Shown piece by piece: positions 1 through 11,956 of a DNA stretch of 64,000 nt (its first letter is position 1; the number at the start of each line of letters is the position of its first letter). Under the pieces are notes generated by a model. That model had not been told where the DNA came from. It saw nothing but the letters and a program-made list of their open reading frames with translations, and ran no database searches. The position numbers were made by a program, and so were the translations under genes. The stretch lies in the NCBI GenBank assembly GCA_963971425.1, contig OZ020524.1, forward strand, positions 8,993,845 to 9,057,844, given 5' to 3'. The DNA comes from Bryoerythrophyllum caledonicum (taxonomy: Eukaryota; Streptophyta; Bryopsida; Pottiales; Pottiaceae).

Positions 1-1030
1 ACACAACCCGAACACCTCGACCACCACACCAAAAACAAGCAAAATAAGAATAATCGAGAAAGAACAAGAGAGAACGAGCGAGAACAAGCGTCGCAGCGAT
101 GCAACAGCAAGATGGGGAGTAGGATGCAAACCCTTATCCGGTCGGGTTTGGACCAAGCTCCGTCGTGAACCGGCGGAAGGTGATGCAATGGCAGAGAGAG
201 CAGCGCTGCAATCGCAAGATAGGGACTAAGATGCAATCCCTCGTCCGGTGGGGTTTGTCTCGAGCTCAGTCGGAGAGATGAAGAGCAGTGACGGCATATC
301 CTCGGCATATTCTTTGATGCCCTCCCTGATATCATGGACTGAACGACTTTTGACTGCATCAAGGTGATGGAATGAGATGCTCCTGTGCACATTCCCTTAA
401 ATCTGTGAATGGTATGGGCGAGTAGCCATACCTTGAAACTGGCAATGGTAGGGCCAGAATGCATTCACCATCGTCCAGTGCACCGATGAAATTGAGTAAG
501 AGCTGGCTTCTGTCATACGAGGTTGGGTACATTCTATCCCACCATCATCGGTACAAAAAGATTGGCACGCTAGATGGGGTCATGAGAGGTGTCCAAGTGA
601 TGCGAGTTGAGGCATAGGAATACGTGAGAATCACATGTGGAAGATGAGGACGAAAAATGTGCAGATCATGGAGATGTTCCCGCCGTTAAGCGGCATCCGT
701 CCTACTGCGCAGCTGCGGCCCTCAACCCGCTGCTTTCTGTTCGATTCATGTCTCATGAAGAGCTCAAAAGCGCTGAGAGAGAAATCGCTTGTACAACACA
801 CCAGCGTGCAGGCACTAAACTGAAGGTGACCGGAACAGTGTATGGACTCTTCTGTTGGCTTTAGTCCACTGGTTCCATGGGGCTTTCTTTCTGACACCCC
901 ATTCATCACTTTATGGTGAAAGTGGCAAAGAAAAATATGTTGAGAGACGTGTCAGAGGTTTGTCGAACTTTGAGAGCGGATAATATCGGAGCCATTTGAA
1001 CTTGGGGTCAGGGCTTTGTTTTTAAGCATG
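1..1030. repeat. Duplicated block, copy A (uninterrupted)
   Basis: This stretch closely matches 13,648-14,451 plus 20,051-20,325, starting at base 1, so the block continues left of the window. It contains an internal repeat of roughly 110 bp (around 95-260) built on 'gcaagatggggagt...ggggtttg'. No convincing coding region is visible; the short ORFs at 631-909 and 635-864 are not conserved in frame with the other copy. In copy B this block lies just upstream of the kinase gene, so a kinase paralogue may lie left of base 1 (inference). Near 752-757 it holds the unoccupied version of the copia insertion site. Confidence 0.8.
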
Positions 1031-2139
1031 ACCATGGATGGAAGAATGGAATGAAGTGTGGGAGTGAAGTATGTGACATGGAGAGTGATTTCACACACAA
1101 TTCATGCATGTTCGTTGTCGTCAGAACATGACTCGGTTGGCATTACTGTATCAGGTTTTCGCCCTCGCCCTTTTCAGGTTGTTTTCTAGAGGATGAAGTC
1201 AGAAGTTCAGCCCTGATACACGTGTTTAAAATCACTCCACCATCCAAGGACAAGAGTATAAATTCACAAGGAGAATACTAGGCAGCATGAAGTACCTCAC
1301 TCAAAGTTCCTGCACAAAGATCAGTCCCATGGAGGTGCTGATAGTCTTGAGTGGTGCAACTGAGGCGAGTAAATGTACATCGTACTTCTTACGAACAACA
1401 TGTATAGCTGAAAAGACAACGCCTTGAGCATGTTAAGCTGCAAATGGGGTTGTTTCGGACGTCCATTTCTGGACAGTTTTGGTGAAGCATCGATGAATAG
1501 TGTCCAAATTGTGCACATAGCGTAAAAATGTCGATAATAGAGCGCCGAAGACGACCTTACTTGTACTAGAGAGAATTCTTCCGACGCAGAGTGTAAAATT
1601 GCCTCAACTGCATAATGTTGATAGCATTATCGACTTTTCGAAAATGAAAATGCTTGTTAAGTTCGACCATTCCAAATTTTATAAAGTGTTCGGTAACATG
1701 GGCGGCATTTGACGGAGTTCGGCAGTTTAGAAATTTTGAATTAATTTAGAGATGCCAAAGTATCCAATTCTGTATAAAAAATGCCTAGTGTTTCCTACAA
1801 TTGAATCACTATGGTAAGCCACATCATCAGCTGTAATCAGTATATTAAGTAGAACAACCAGGTGCGCTTGACCTCGGCAATGACCACCTACAAGAGAGGT
1901 CGCCCTACCACTGGCGCAGCCATCGCGGAAGCTGAAGTATATGAGAAGTCAAACCTTATCTGGCGAGGAGCTTAAGCAAATGCTGCTATACATTGCAAAT
2001 CACAATCTCACGACAATTCCGATTTCGTCTTGTGTTTCAATGGTGACCTTCCACTAGATAATCTCCTGCCTCGATCTCTTGAATAATCTCATGGCTGAAT
2101 CTAACATTTGATAATTGATGATATCAAATATAAAGAATG
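1031..2139. other. No gene seen
   Basis: AT-rich intergenic DNA. The only ORFs are short and without recognisable motifs (for example 1,321-1,518 on -). I see no repeat termini here. Confidence 0.5.
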
Positions 2140-2143
2140 TTAA

Positions 2144-2945
2144 ACCCCTAAAGGACCAAGGCAATTTTTCCTCAAAAACACTCCAAAACCGCCATTTTCA
2201 GCACATTCAACGCAAAACATTACAAAATAATTATTTTGAAACTTTAACCGTAGGATCTCGTACTAGACTTGTATGAGAGTGTGTGGTGAAAATTTTGGTC
2301 AGTTTGACCGCACAATTTGAAAGATATTAGCCTTTGAAGTGAGACATAATCTCTTTTTGAGGTCATACTTAACAACTTCAACAAACTTCGACCACCTGCT
2401 ATGGCAACGTTTTGCACTATGGGCCGTGAATTTATTATGTTAACTTGAAAAGGATCATGTTAGGCACATGTGCACCAAACTTTAGAAGTAGAAGAGGTGT
2501 AGAAGATGTCCTAAAAAATCCTGCAATGCAACTATGTGCTGAGAATCAACAATACACTTTATATTTTGCATATATCATATCATTCTCAAATTTTTGAAAT
2601 TCACAAATCCGTACTGTACATGCAAAGATCTCAATTTCCTTTCCAAGAGGACATTTTCTTTTTTTTAAATGGACAAAAAATAGAATTTCTATTGAATTTA
2701 GAAGTTATTAAAGTATAGTGACAATATTTGTGAATCTATGTCACATTAAACTGCTGCACTATTTGTATATGTAAGTGAAAATAAATTGTAACTTTTGAAC
2801 CGTAAGTCAGAATTCTACGAAATTTGTGTCTACGCAAAGCTAATCAAAAGTTGTCCATTCAATAATAAATCTCAGAAAATAATGCCTAGAATTGAGAACG
2901 TGGTACCTCAAAATGCCCCCCAAGGGTACATTGGTCCTTTAGGGA
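2144..2945 (+). mobile_element. TTAA-flanked piggyBac-like non-autonomous element, copy 1
   Basis: The element starts ACCCCTAAAGGACCAA just after TTAA (2,140-2,143) and ends TTGGTCCTTTAGGGA just before TTAA (2,946-2,949). TTAA duplications with TIRs beginning in C/G runs are typical of piggyBac elements; Sola3 is the main alternative. No transposase ORF is present. An internal core, AACCGTAGGATCT followed by TAGACTTG, recurs in the other copies. Most similar to the copy at 51,824-53,611. Confidence 0.75.
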
Positions 2946-3022
2946 TTAATCCAAGTCTCAATGGATAATACACCGCACAGTAACATCCTTATGGTATCAA
3001 TAGGGGTATTGTACCGGTATTA

Positions 3023-3507
3023 GAGCAACTCCACCCTTGACGCCAATCTAGTCACGCCAAGGCAGTCAACGCCCACGTGGAGCAAACATGCTTTATACGA
3101 TTTCGAGAATTCTTGACACCAAGAATTAGCTCAAATGCGAAGCCTGAGAAATGTCTAAGCGCCATGTGTCAACAAGTGCCACACATGGAGGTCGTAGAAG
3201 GCCGGGGTGGCCTACCTCATGCCGCCATCATTTGAGAGCAATATTTGAAGCGACCTACAAGTTGATGGTTGGTGAAGGTGGGGGCAGAGAGCCTCAACCA
3301 TTTCCACACAGCGACGTTGCTGCACGAGAATAGCGCTCACGGATGGCAAAATAATTGTAGACCTAGTAGATCTTGGTTTTTGGCATCGGCGACTCTGCTT
3401 CACGGCAGCCCAAATTCCGATATAGCGATTGCGATGGGGCACTTTCTTGCCTCAAATACAACAAGCCAACAAATTTGTTGGGGCGCTATGCTTCGGTGGA
3501 GATGCTC
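3023..3507. mobile_element. PIF/Harbinger (Tourist-type) MITE
   Basis: A 485-bp segment bounded by GAGCAACTCCACC and GGTGGAGATGCTC, inverted repeats with one mismatch, flanked by a TTA direct repeat (3,020-3,022 and 3,508-3,510). TTA duplications with GAGCATCTCC-like ends are typical of plant PIF/Harbinger MITEs. Several short ORFs overlap it (3,151-3,333, 3,269-3,511, 3,212-3,442), but none has recognisable motifs. Confidence 0.75.
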
Positions 3508-4106
3508 TTAGACCGATTCATGGACTATAATATTCTATATTTGTTTCCAAGTGCTAGGTGGCAAAGATCTCCTATCAAAATATAATTAGGATTGATTGCC
3601 ATATCTGGAAATTATTTATTAGTGATAGTTTCCAAAACTTGCTCAAGCATGCACCTAAACCTCGTGTTGTTAGGGAAATGCCTCATTTAGGACCATAAAA
3701 AGGGGAGTATTGTATCCTAAAGGAATAAAAATTTCTTGGAAATAATTGGATTTTTCGACCTAATAGTGCTTTTCATCCGTCCACTTTTCATTATTGTCAC
3801 ACTTACACTACAATTGTTGAGGAAAAAAAAGTGATATTATTGAGAGTAGTAGGGTTATTAACAAGAGAGTTTTGAAATTGGGAAATTGGTTTTAAGGGTT
3901 TGGGTGATAATATCAAGGTGTGCTAGTACCAACTGTGATATTATCAAGGTTAAATTGTACTCAGGTTTCCAGATAGCAAGGTTGGTTCTCATAAGCAGCT
4001 TTTCACTTGTAATGAGTTACACTCTAATCAAGATTCATTCTTTTTGTATCTAACAACTTTTCCCAGTAGTTTCTCAAGTGGTATTAGTACTCCTATCATC
4101 CTACAC

Positions 4107-5336
4107 TTCAACACTACACTAAATATTTTATTTAGTGTACATACACAAACAGTATACTTACCCTAGTACACTAATTGCAAAGAAGTTGACAAATAGCGTA
4201 CTAATTGCAAAGAAATTGACAAATAGCGTACTAATTGCAAAGAAATTGACAAATAGTGTTAGCCGTCCATGGCATTCATGATACTCCCAATCAACTTTCT
4301 TGTGCCAATCAAAATAAAATAAACTAAGAAGATACCCCAAATCAACCACCTACCCGCCGCCATGCCTTTATTGATTAAAATGCTTCCTTTTAAAATGTTT
4401 AATTTTTGAAAAGGCTACTTTCATAAAAGTTTAGCTTTTCAAAAGACCTCTTTTTTCTAATGGTTACTTTTTTAAAAGGTGATTGTTTCAAAAAGGTAAC
4501 TTTTTGAAAAGTTACTTTATTATAAGGTTATGTTTCAAAAGATTAATTTTCAAAAGGTTACTTTTCAAAAGATTACTATTTCAAATGTTAACTGTTTTAA
4601 AAACTTTCTTATAAAAAAACTTACTTTTTAAAATGGTTACTTTTTCAAAAAAATTAATTCCAAAGGTTACGATCTCTAAATGTTATGTTTTCAAATGTTT
4701 TCTTTTCAAATATTTCCTTCTTCAAAAGATTACTTTTCAAATATTTTCTTTTTCAAAATTTTCCGTTTTTATAGTTATCGTTTTCCAAATCTTTCCTTTT
4801 TCAAATGATCTATTTTTCAAATGTTTTTTTTAAAAGAAAATTGATTCTTTACAAACCTTAGTTTTTATTTTCCAATCTCTTTCTTGCAAATGTTTTTTTT
4901 TTTTTTTTAGATTGCAAATTCACTTTCCTTCCATATCAATGTTCTCTTTTTCCAAATTTTTCTCTCCAAATTGTTGTTTTCTCTCAATGTTGGTGTTTCT
5001 AGATTGTTCTTTTTTCAAAGTTGTTGATTTTTCTATGTTGTTCTTTTCTTCAAATTGTTGTTTTTCCCAATTTTTTCTCTACAAGTTTTTATTTTTTCTC
5101 TTCTTCACTTTTGATACTCCAACTGTAAAAATAATACTCTTTTACTTTTGATACACTAAATGACCATGAGTAAAATAAAATTTATTCCAATCTTTACTAA
5201 AATCCCCAAATAGTGTACTAGTTGGCATTTGATATATTATTTTGCCACTACACTAATTGCGTAGTTTACAATTAGTGTACATGTTCGCATATAGTGTTTA
5301 GTACACTAAATGCAATAAACAGTGTAGAGTGCTGAA
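4107..5336. mobile_element. TIR element of about 1.2 kb, low-complexity interior
   Basis: The left end (TTCAACACT..ACACTAAATATT..ATTTAGTGTAC) is matched in inverted orientation at the right end (GTACACTAAATGCAATAAAC..AGTGTAGAGTGCTGAA), giving imperfect TIRs of about 36 bp. I could not find a clear target duplication, so the superfamily is open. The interior has a 3 x 30-bp tandem repeat and then about 700 bp rich in TTTTCAAAAG-type words. ORFs inside (4,633-4,833, 4,912-5,151) are Phe/Ser-rich artefacts of T-runs. Confidence 0.55.
4168..4257. repeat. 3 x 30-bp tandem repeat
   Basis: Three near-identical 30-bp units (consensus core CTAATTGCAAAGAAATTGAC) lie just inside the left TIR of the 4.1-5.3 kb element. 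Units of this kind near a terminus resemble transposase-binding subterminal repeats, but that role is inference. Confidence 0.8.
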
Positions 5337-7399
5337 ATGACGTATTTCTGACACTTGCATAAAAAGTCATGAGGTTTTGGAGGATTTATAAATAATTGAA
5401 CTCTTAAAAGAATGAAATGATAGATTTTCATTTTCGAATCCTTTGGAAATTGTGGAATAAATTTTCCGTTGACTTTGCCCTGTTATTTATGAAATTACCA
5501 TCCTTGTAGGGTACAAAAACCTCTATACTCCAACCTCTTTCATGCACCTTCTACAATATCACCAATACCTTATATCCAAAATACAAATTGTGATTTAAAG
5601 AGGGCCACAAACATTCCAATTAGATCAAAATTGACTCTCCATCGTATCATCATCTTACAAAGGACATGTAATAGAAGATTTGTCATATCATGAGCCAAAT
5701 TATTGAGTAGATGGTGTGATAAAGAATCTATTTGATCTGATTTAGAATATTTGTGATCCTCTTCACAATCACAATCATGTAAATGTGCTACAGATAAGGA
5801 TTGATGAAATTATAGAAGGGTCATGAAACATGTGAGAATGTAGCAGGGTATGTGGGCCAAACTTTGAAAGTTGTGAGCATTGACTGCCATTAAGGCCCAT
5901 AATTACAGTTGATCAAGGTGGAATGGGATGGATCGCCAAGCACCACAGCACCACCCATACCAAAAGCTAACCCCCCCCGCCCCGGGTTAACCGACAAGTT
6001 AAGCAACGTGCATGTATAGAGAGAGCAGATAAAAATAAATCTATTTTTCAGTGATAGCCAATAGAATTGCAATTTCAACCAAAGTGTTTTCATATTTTCT
6101 GATGAAAATTGAAATCGTTATGAATTTTCAAAGTGTGCTACCATGTTTAGTGGGTGGTCACCAATAGGTACCCCCCATAAGCAACGACCAAAAGCAAGGG
6201 GTCCTGACTAATAGAAAACCTCCATTTGGAGTTGAATGGGTGGTAATGGGATGGAAGTGGCTTGGATATACCCTTATTTTATAGGCCTTGATTATGGGAT
6301 TTGGTTGGCTATGGAGGGCCTTACCTTATATCACACCTAGGCCTGAATATCTTTGGGATGAAAGTCAATATTAATTTAAATATTAGAGTAATCTTGAAAG
6401 TCTTCTAATAAAAGGAAAGAGAGGGTGAGATTTGAATACGGAAATTTCATTCGCATGAGTAGATTTCATACCTTCTCTTTCTGCACCAATATTCCTGGGC
6501 CCTACCCAATTTCAAATAGAGGTCCCATATAGGACTTCAAGTTCCCAAAGTGTTGATCGGTACTCTCCCCACAACTCTTCCATGCCAAGTCACCTTCTCC
6601 ACTTACTAATGTAAGATCTTATGATGTTAACTTTCAATCCAAGGATTTTCTTAATGGAGAAGAGATAAGAATTTTAGAATATAATTTATCTCAAGCCCAA
6701 ATTACTAAATCTTCTTTTTGTAAGGTTCTAGTAAGGTCAATTTAATCCAAATACAATAAATTAACCCCTAATCTTTTGTTTTGAAATATGAATGTGGTAC
6801 GCTCCTTGACTTCTTACAATATAGAACCATTGAGTTGTGTTTTCTTTTATTAAAAAAGAAAAAATAGAATGAAAAGCTTAAGAAAATGCTCTTAATATAT
6901 TATATTTCCTTGAAGTTGACAACACAGATTAAAATACCATAGACTTGGAAGTGAATGCAGAAAATCCTCTCAATATAGATAGGATTGGCTTACCACAATG
7001 TCAAATTTTTGAAATTTTCAAGGTCTATTTTGTAATCATTATGAATTACATGATGCTAATTCATTATACACCAATCTTTTGAGGTAGTGGAGGCATATAT
7101 CATTTTCAAAAAACCGTGCAATGAACTAAGGTTTGAACTTTTTCAATGATCATATTTTAGTCATGATTTAAGAAAGAGAGGTTATAGTACATCTTCACTA
7201 GAAAATGAAGTAATAATAAAAAATGAAATCCCTCCAATTTATGGAGAAAATTTTGTAATTTTCTTAGGCCTCAACGTAAGGTATGAAAACCCTTGACTTG
7301 CCTTAATACAAGTTGTGCATAAAAAAAAGGTTTGTATTTGTAAAATCTACATGTTTGTGTTGAGGGTATAAGAAAATATTGAACTTGTTTGGATAGCAC
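5337..7399. other. No gene seen; AT-rich intergenic DNA
   Basis: No ORF above about 70 codons and no domain motif. A short C/G run around 5,970-5,990 next to 'ggttaacc' resembles a TTAA-element end, but no partner end was found. Confidence 0.5.
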
Positions 7400-7947
7400 T
7401 AAGGTAGAGGCACCCAATTCCGATCAGCCACCCAATTCCGATCATTAGAGTATGCATGAAATGGTGCATGAAAATGGTTTATGTATGAAATGGTGCATGA
7501 AGCGACCCAAAACAGAGAATTCAAAATCTCAAAATTCTAGTCATTATCGGCATTGGGTCACGAAGTGTGCAATTTTGAGTTGCTCCACCTCAATTGAGCT
7601 CTCATTGGTGGCCTTGCCTCGAAAGTCGAACAAAGGCCGATCAACATTGGGTACCTCCGTGAGTTGGTTATTCATGGCATGTCTTCTCTTTTTTTGTTCA
7701 CTCACTTATTGGCATTTAGCAAAGGAGGGCACCAAATCTCACCTACTCTACAGTTTGATTATGGACTCTGGTGGTTTTTGGGCTTCTAAATTCTATATCA
7801 ATTGCAAATCGTTGAGATGAAATTTGAAAAAATCTTTGTTGAGTTTCATTCCTAAATCCGCATCTTTCTACATGAATATTTTTGACATACAATGTCATTT
7901 GAGTCCCCAAATGGCTTAAGTGATCGGAATCGGGTGCCTCTACCTTA
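7400..7947. mobile_element. MITE-like TIR element with TA flanks
   Basis: Both ends carry TAAGGTAGAGGCACCC followed by (A/G)ATTCCGATCA in inverted orientation, about 26 bp with one mismatch. The left end repeats the CACCCAATTCCGATCA word a second time. The flanks are compatible with a TA duplication, pointing to Tc1/mariner-type insertion, although the family is not certain. A 122-codon ORF (7,452-7,820, +) sits inside but has no transposase motif. Confidence 0.65.
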
Positions 7948-10537
7948 CATCTCTTTAAAAATAGCAAACCTTTTTCTAGGAATTTAGTGTTAAAAAGATT
8001 TCACTTCCATGAGGATACCACTAAGTCCCATTCTGATAAAATTGTTTTGGGATTTGTAATCAAAACCAACGTCATGCCATTAGTGCTTCTAATGCCAAAA
8101 TTCCATTTTTGATGGACCACCATAAAATTGCATATTGGAATAAGGACTCGTTCTTCTAAACACTAAAAGTTTGATCAATATTGTATAGATAGATATTTTA
8201 TCTTATGTCTTACCAAACTTGACATCGTTTTTTTATGATGATGTAATCCTTGTAGGGAAGGAGAACATTACAATGAATCTAAAACATCATGGCCTGAGCA
8301 ATGAATAGTGGACTACATGTAATATATTAATTCCAAACATACAAATATGATTTTGACCATTTCAAATACGTTTGTGAGAAACGTAGTCACATTTTAGAAT
8401 GTAAAATGTAGAGTGAAAAGGATCTAAAATCATGAAAGTACTTATGTAAGACTTTTCTTCAATTTTAGTTCCAAACCACCAAAACTAGACTTTTATAGAT
8501 TAAACACATGTATTTATAACTCTCTACTAGGAGCAATTTTGTTTCCAAATTCATGTAATTTGATTAATCTTTAATGCCTAAGAGGACCATGAGAGCTTTG
8601 GAGAATCTACAAGTGTACTCGATTTGGCAAAACATCATCTACACAATGGGTACATTTCATCACGATCCCACTTGAGTGTAGTTTGCTAATGCCTACATGG
8701 ATTGGAGATTGGAGAGACCCGTTGGAAAGCATCCGAGGAGCTCGAAATGCTTTCCAAGGACGTGAGAGACAATGGCCAACAGTGGAAAGAATTAGAAGAA
8801 CAAAAACACCAAAATTGACCGTGCCAGGGCTTCATAGACGTTAAAGGATTAGAAGTGAAAGTAAAATGCAATATGGCTCAATTAATTTGCACTAAATGCC
8901 ATGTTTTGCTTTTGAGGTCCTTAATTGATATTGTTCTCTATGGTTTAGTCATTTATAGATGCCACACATCTACATAGAGGGCACTGCTATTGGAAGAATA
9001 TAATCTGTGCATATTTTCATCTCTTCTACTAAAATTTTGAAATAAATCCCTAATCTTTCTACTTTGAGTTTTCCAAAAAAATACCATATATAAAAAAAAT
9101 TCTACATGGTTTTAGATGAACCATCAGCAATCCATAGAGCACCAAAGATGGCAATGCAATCACATCATTCCTTTTCTCATGGTATCATTTGAGGACAAAA
9201 TTGCAAGTGGAGAATGAAGCACGGGCCTTCTTTCCTTTATTTATTGTGTTGCTTCTTGTCCATGTGATTGTGCTAAGCATACATCTCAAAATTGCAAGAA
9301 TACTCAAATTATTAAAATGAATAAACATTATTTAGACACTTATGACAAGCGTATAAATGCATACACTATAAAAGTTAAAAACATAAAGTTACATTGAATA
9401 AGATATTCTATAATCCTACCTAAATTATATGCACATGGCAACAAAAATTTGTACACAAATCAATCCAAAGTGATGACAATTCAAAGCTTATCTTCATTTG
9501 AAAATTTATTTATACATAGAACACCCTTCTTCAAAATGATTTTCAATAGCTACAATATTAATAACAAAAAGCAACGTAAGCAAGGTCTTACACCCTCTAT
9601 GATATTCAAGGTATTTTAACCCCTTTAGTGTTGAGCATGACAAAGGAGACCTATAAGATTCTATGACTGCCATAGATTATGCAAAACATCATGAACACAT
9701 TGGATACATTTCACTACGACACTAATTCATAGATATTATTTTTGTGGGGGCTGTAGCGGTTAGGTTTGGCATTTGAGAGTTGCATGTGATTCCAAATTTC
9801 AGGGCAAACCTGCATTCTAGAATAGGTATAGCCGACAAGTTGGTGGATTTACAAATGTTCTCCCAAAACAGTGTCAGGATACTGCGTTTCGGCCTCCTTG
9901 GCACTAAAGAACCTCATTGGCAATTGTAAACATTATGTATTTTGCAAAAGAACCATAGTTATATCTTTTTCACTTTGCAATTTTGTTTATCTTGTTTGGA
10001 AATTTCATGGATTGTCCTGAGAATTAATGCCATGGTCATTTCTTTTTTAACCATTGTCATACCAATGTTGGACCATCAATCCTCCTAAATATTCCACAAT
10101 AATTGAAGCTTTCAAGCTTTTAGTAATTTTTCATGCCATTTCTTGTCCTTGGTCAAATGCTACTACATAAAGAGAACACCTCTATCAATTTCACTTTCAT
10201 ATTTAATCAACCTTATCCTTAACAAACTATAATTGATACTTCTAAATCCAATTTTCAATATACAAATTCTCAATCACAATGATAGATTCCATAATAGATC
10301 CAAACTTAAATCTCACAATCATATCTATAAGACACATACAATGAACTTTACTTCGATGTTACAACTTGGAGAAACTACTTCAGACCTTAAAGGTGCAAAT
10401 GTTGCTTTTAAGACACTTTGGACGATTGCAACTTCAATGAGTCAACTTTCTTACATCTAGAATATACTTTTTAATGATAATGAAAACCTCAATAACAATT
10501 CTAGTCTTCTTTTCTTCTATTCTAGTTTTATCCTTGA
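7948..10537. other. No gene seen; AT-rich intergenic DNA
   Basis: Only short ORFs of 60-75 codons without motifs (8,686-8,871 -, 9,722-9,904 -, 10,233-10,460 +). No repeat termini recognised. Confidence 0.45.
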
Positions 10538-11476
10538 CCCCAAAATTACCAAGAGTCCCCTAGAGTACTCTTGAAGGTTTGGGCAGGTTCTTACAATGTC
10601 AATTTATAACATTTTCCTTTGATATTTTTACTGTAGATGGGCATTACAATAAGCTTAGTGGAGTCCAATTTTTTCCTAAGTCCGACATTTAATGAAAAAG
10701 TTACACGGTTATGAAGTTCAACTTGGGAGAGCGGGTACGTTGGGCAACTCCAAAAACTTTTGCTAGGGCACTCTATTGAGTGTGAGATTTTCAATACTAG
10801 CAAATAATATTATTTCTTTTCATATTGTCAAAAAAATTCCTTTATTTAATGTAAAATAGCATATTAATCCAAGTCAAACATTTTAACACATTGTCGCACA
10901 TTGTTGGGCAAGGTATCAAAAAATCATCTTCTTTTCCACATAAAACTTAGAGATCTTCATATTTTTCACTCTTTATTTTCCTCACCGCATTATGTGGTGT
11001 AAACCTTCTTATTGACCATTTGGATTCACATTCTAAAACATGTTGTGTTCACACAAAAATATTATGTGAATTGACAATTTTTGAACCTCCACAACCTGCA
11101 TAATTTTTTTGAATATGCTACACCCTTTCTTTACCTTTAAAATTTGGTGTACAAGGAACTAATATGCTTAACATGATAGTAATGAATTTAGATCTTGTGT
11201 AGTGCGAAAATTGGACACCAAGTCAAGTCTAGTCAAAGTCTCTTGATTCACTACTCGAAGGGAAGAAAATGAATTCTTTTATCTGCTTCAACACTATAAT
11301 CTTTCAAACCATGGGGCCAAAGTTTGTGAAATTTTGTGAGTATGCCACTCACTAAATCTAAAATGAGATTCTATGGTTTAAACTAGAAATAAAAGTTTTT
11401 TTTCTTCTTTACTCATTGCACTAAAAGAACACTTTCAAAGTGTTTTTGGTGTGAAATTGTCAAGGAGATTTAGGGG
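10538..11476 (-). mobile_element. TTAA-flanked piggyBac-like element, copy 2
   Basis: The right end reads ...GATTTAGGGG then TTAA (11,477-11,480). The left end starts CCCCAAAATTACCAAGAG after TTGA (10,534-10,537), a one-base change from TTAA. The interior matches the reverse complement of the element at 20,501-21,422 over most of its length, including the 'gaatatgctacaccc' region. Length 939 bp, non-coding. It sits about 480 bp downstream of the kinase gene. Confidence 0.7.
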
Positions 11477-11956
11477 TTAATCAAGATACCATGACACTTT
11501 TGCATGCAATTTCCTAGCTACAAGGTAATGTAAATATGAATAACTAAACTTCATTAAACTTTTTGCCATTTGAGTATGCAAGGACAATCTTTGATGTAGG
11601 AAATTGATTTTATTATATTTAGTATGAAAGCATATTCTTAAGTTAAATTGGAAACAACATAGAAATCATAATCAAAAATCGTTATCTTGAGCTGAAAGAG
11701 CTACTACCTTGTTAAAGTTTGGTAAGTCCAAGTTTCATTCAAATCATTTCCAATAATTCAACCATTAAAAGTACAATTCAACTATATTTTACAAAATTAT
11801 ACATTTCAATTAAACACTTTACATACAGCCTTGTGGCTATACTAATTGAAATTAATGCAAGCTTAATGGGTGTCTTAATACTTCAAGGTACACAACACGC
11901 TACAGTTGACATTATCTATTTAAACCTCTATACTAGCATCCTAATGGATTCTCTAT

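Noticed and set aside
4168-4257. CRISPR-like array
   Set aside because: The units are contiguous with no spacers, in eukaryotic DNA, inside a transposon end.
4158-5151. Phe-rich ORFs with FVNFFAISTL repeats
   Set aside because: Translation of a 30-bp tandem repeat and T-rich runs.
5970-5990. C-run next to GGTTAACC as another TTAA element end
   Set aside because: No matching inverted partner within 2 kb and the end sequence differs from the family.
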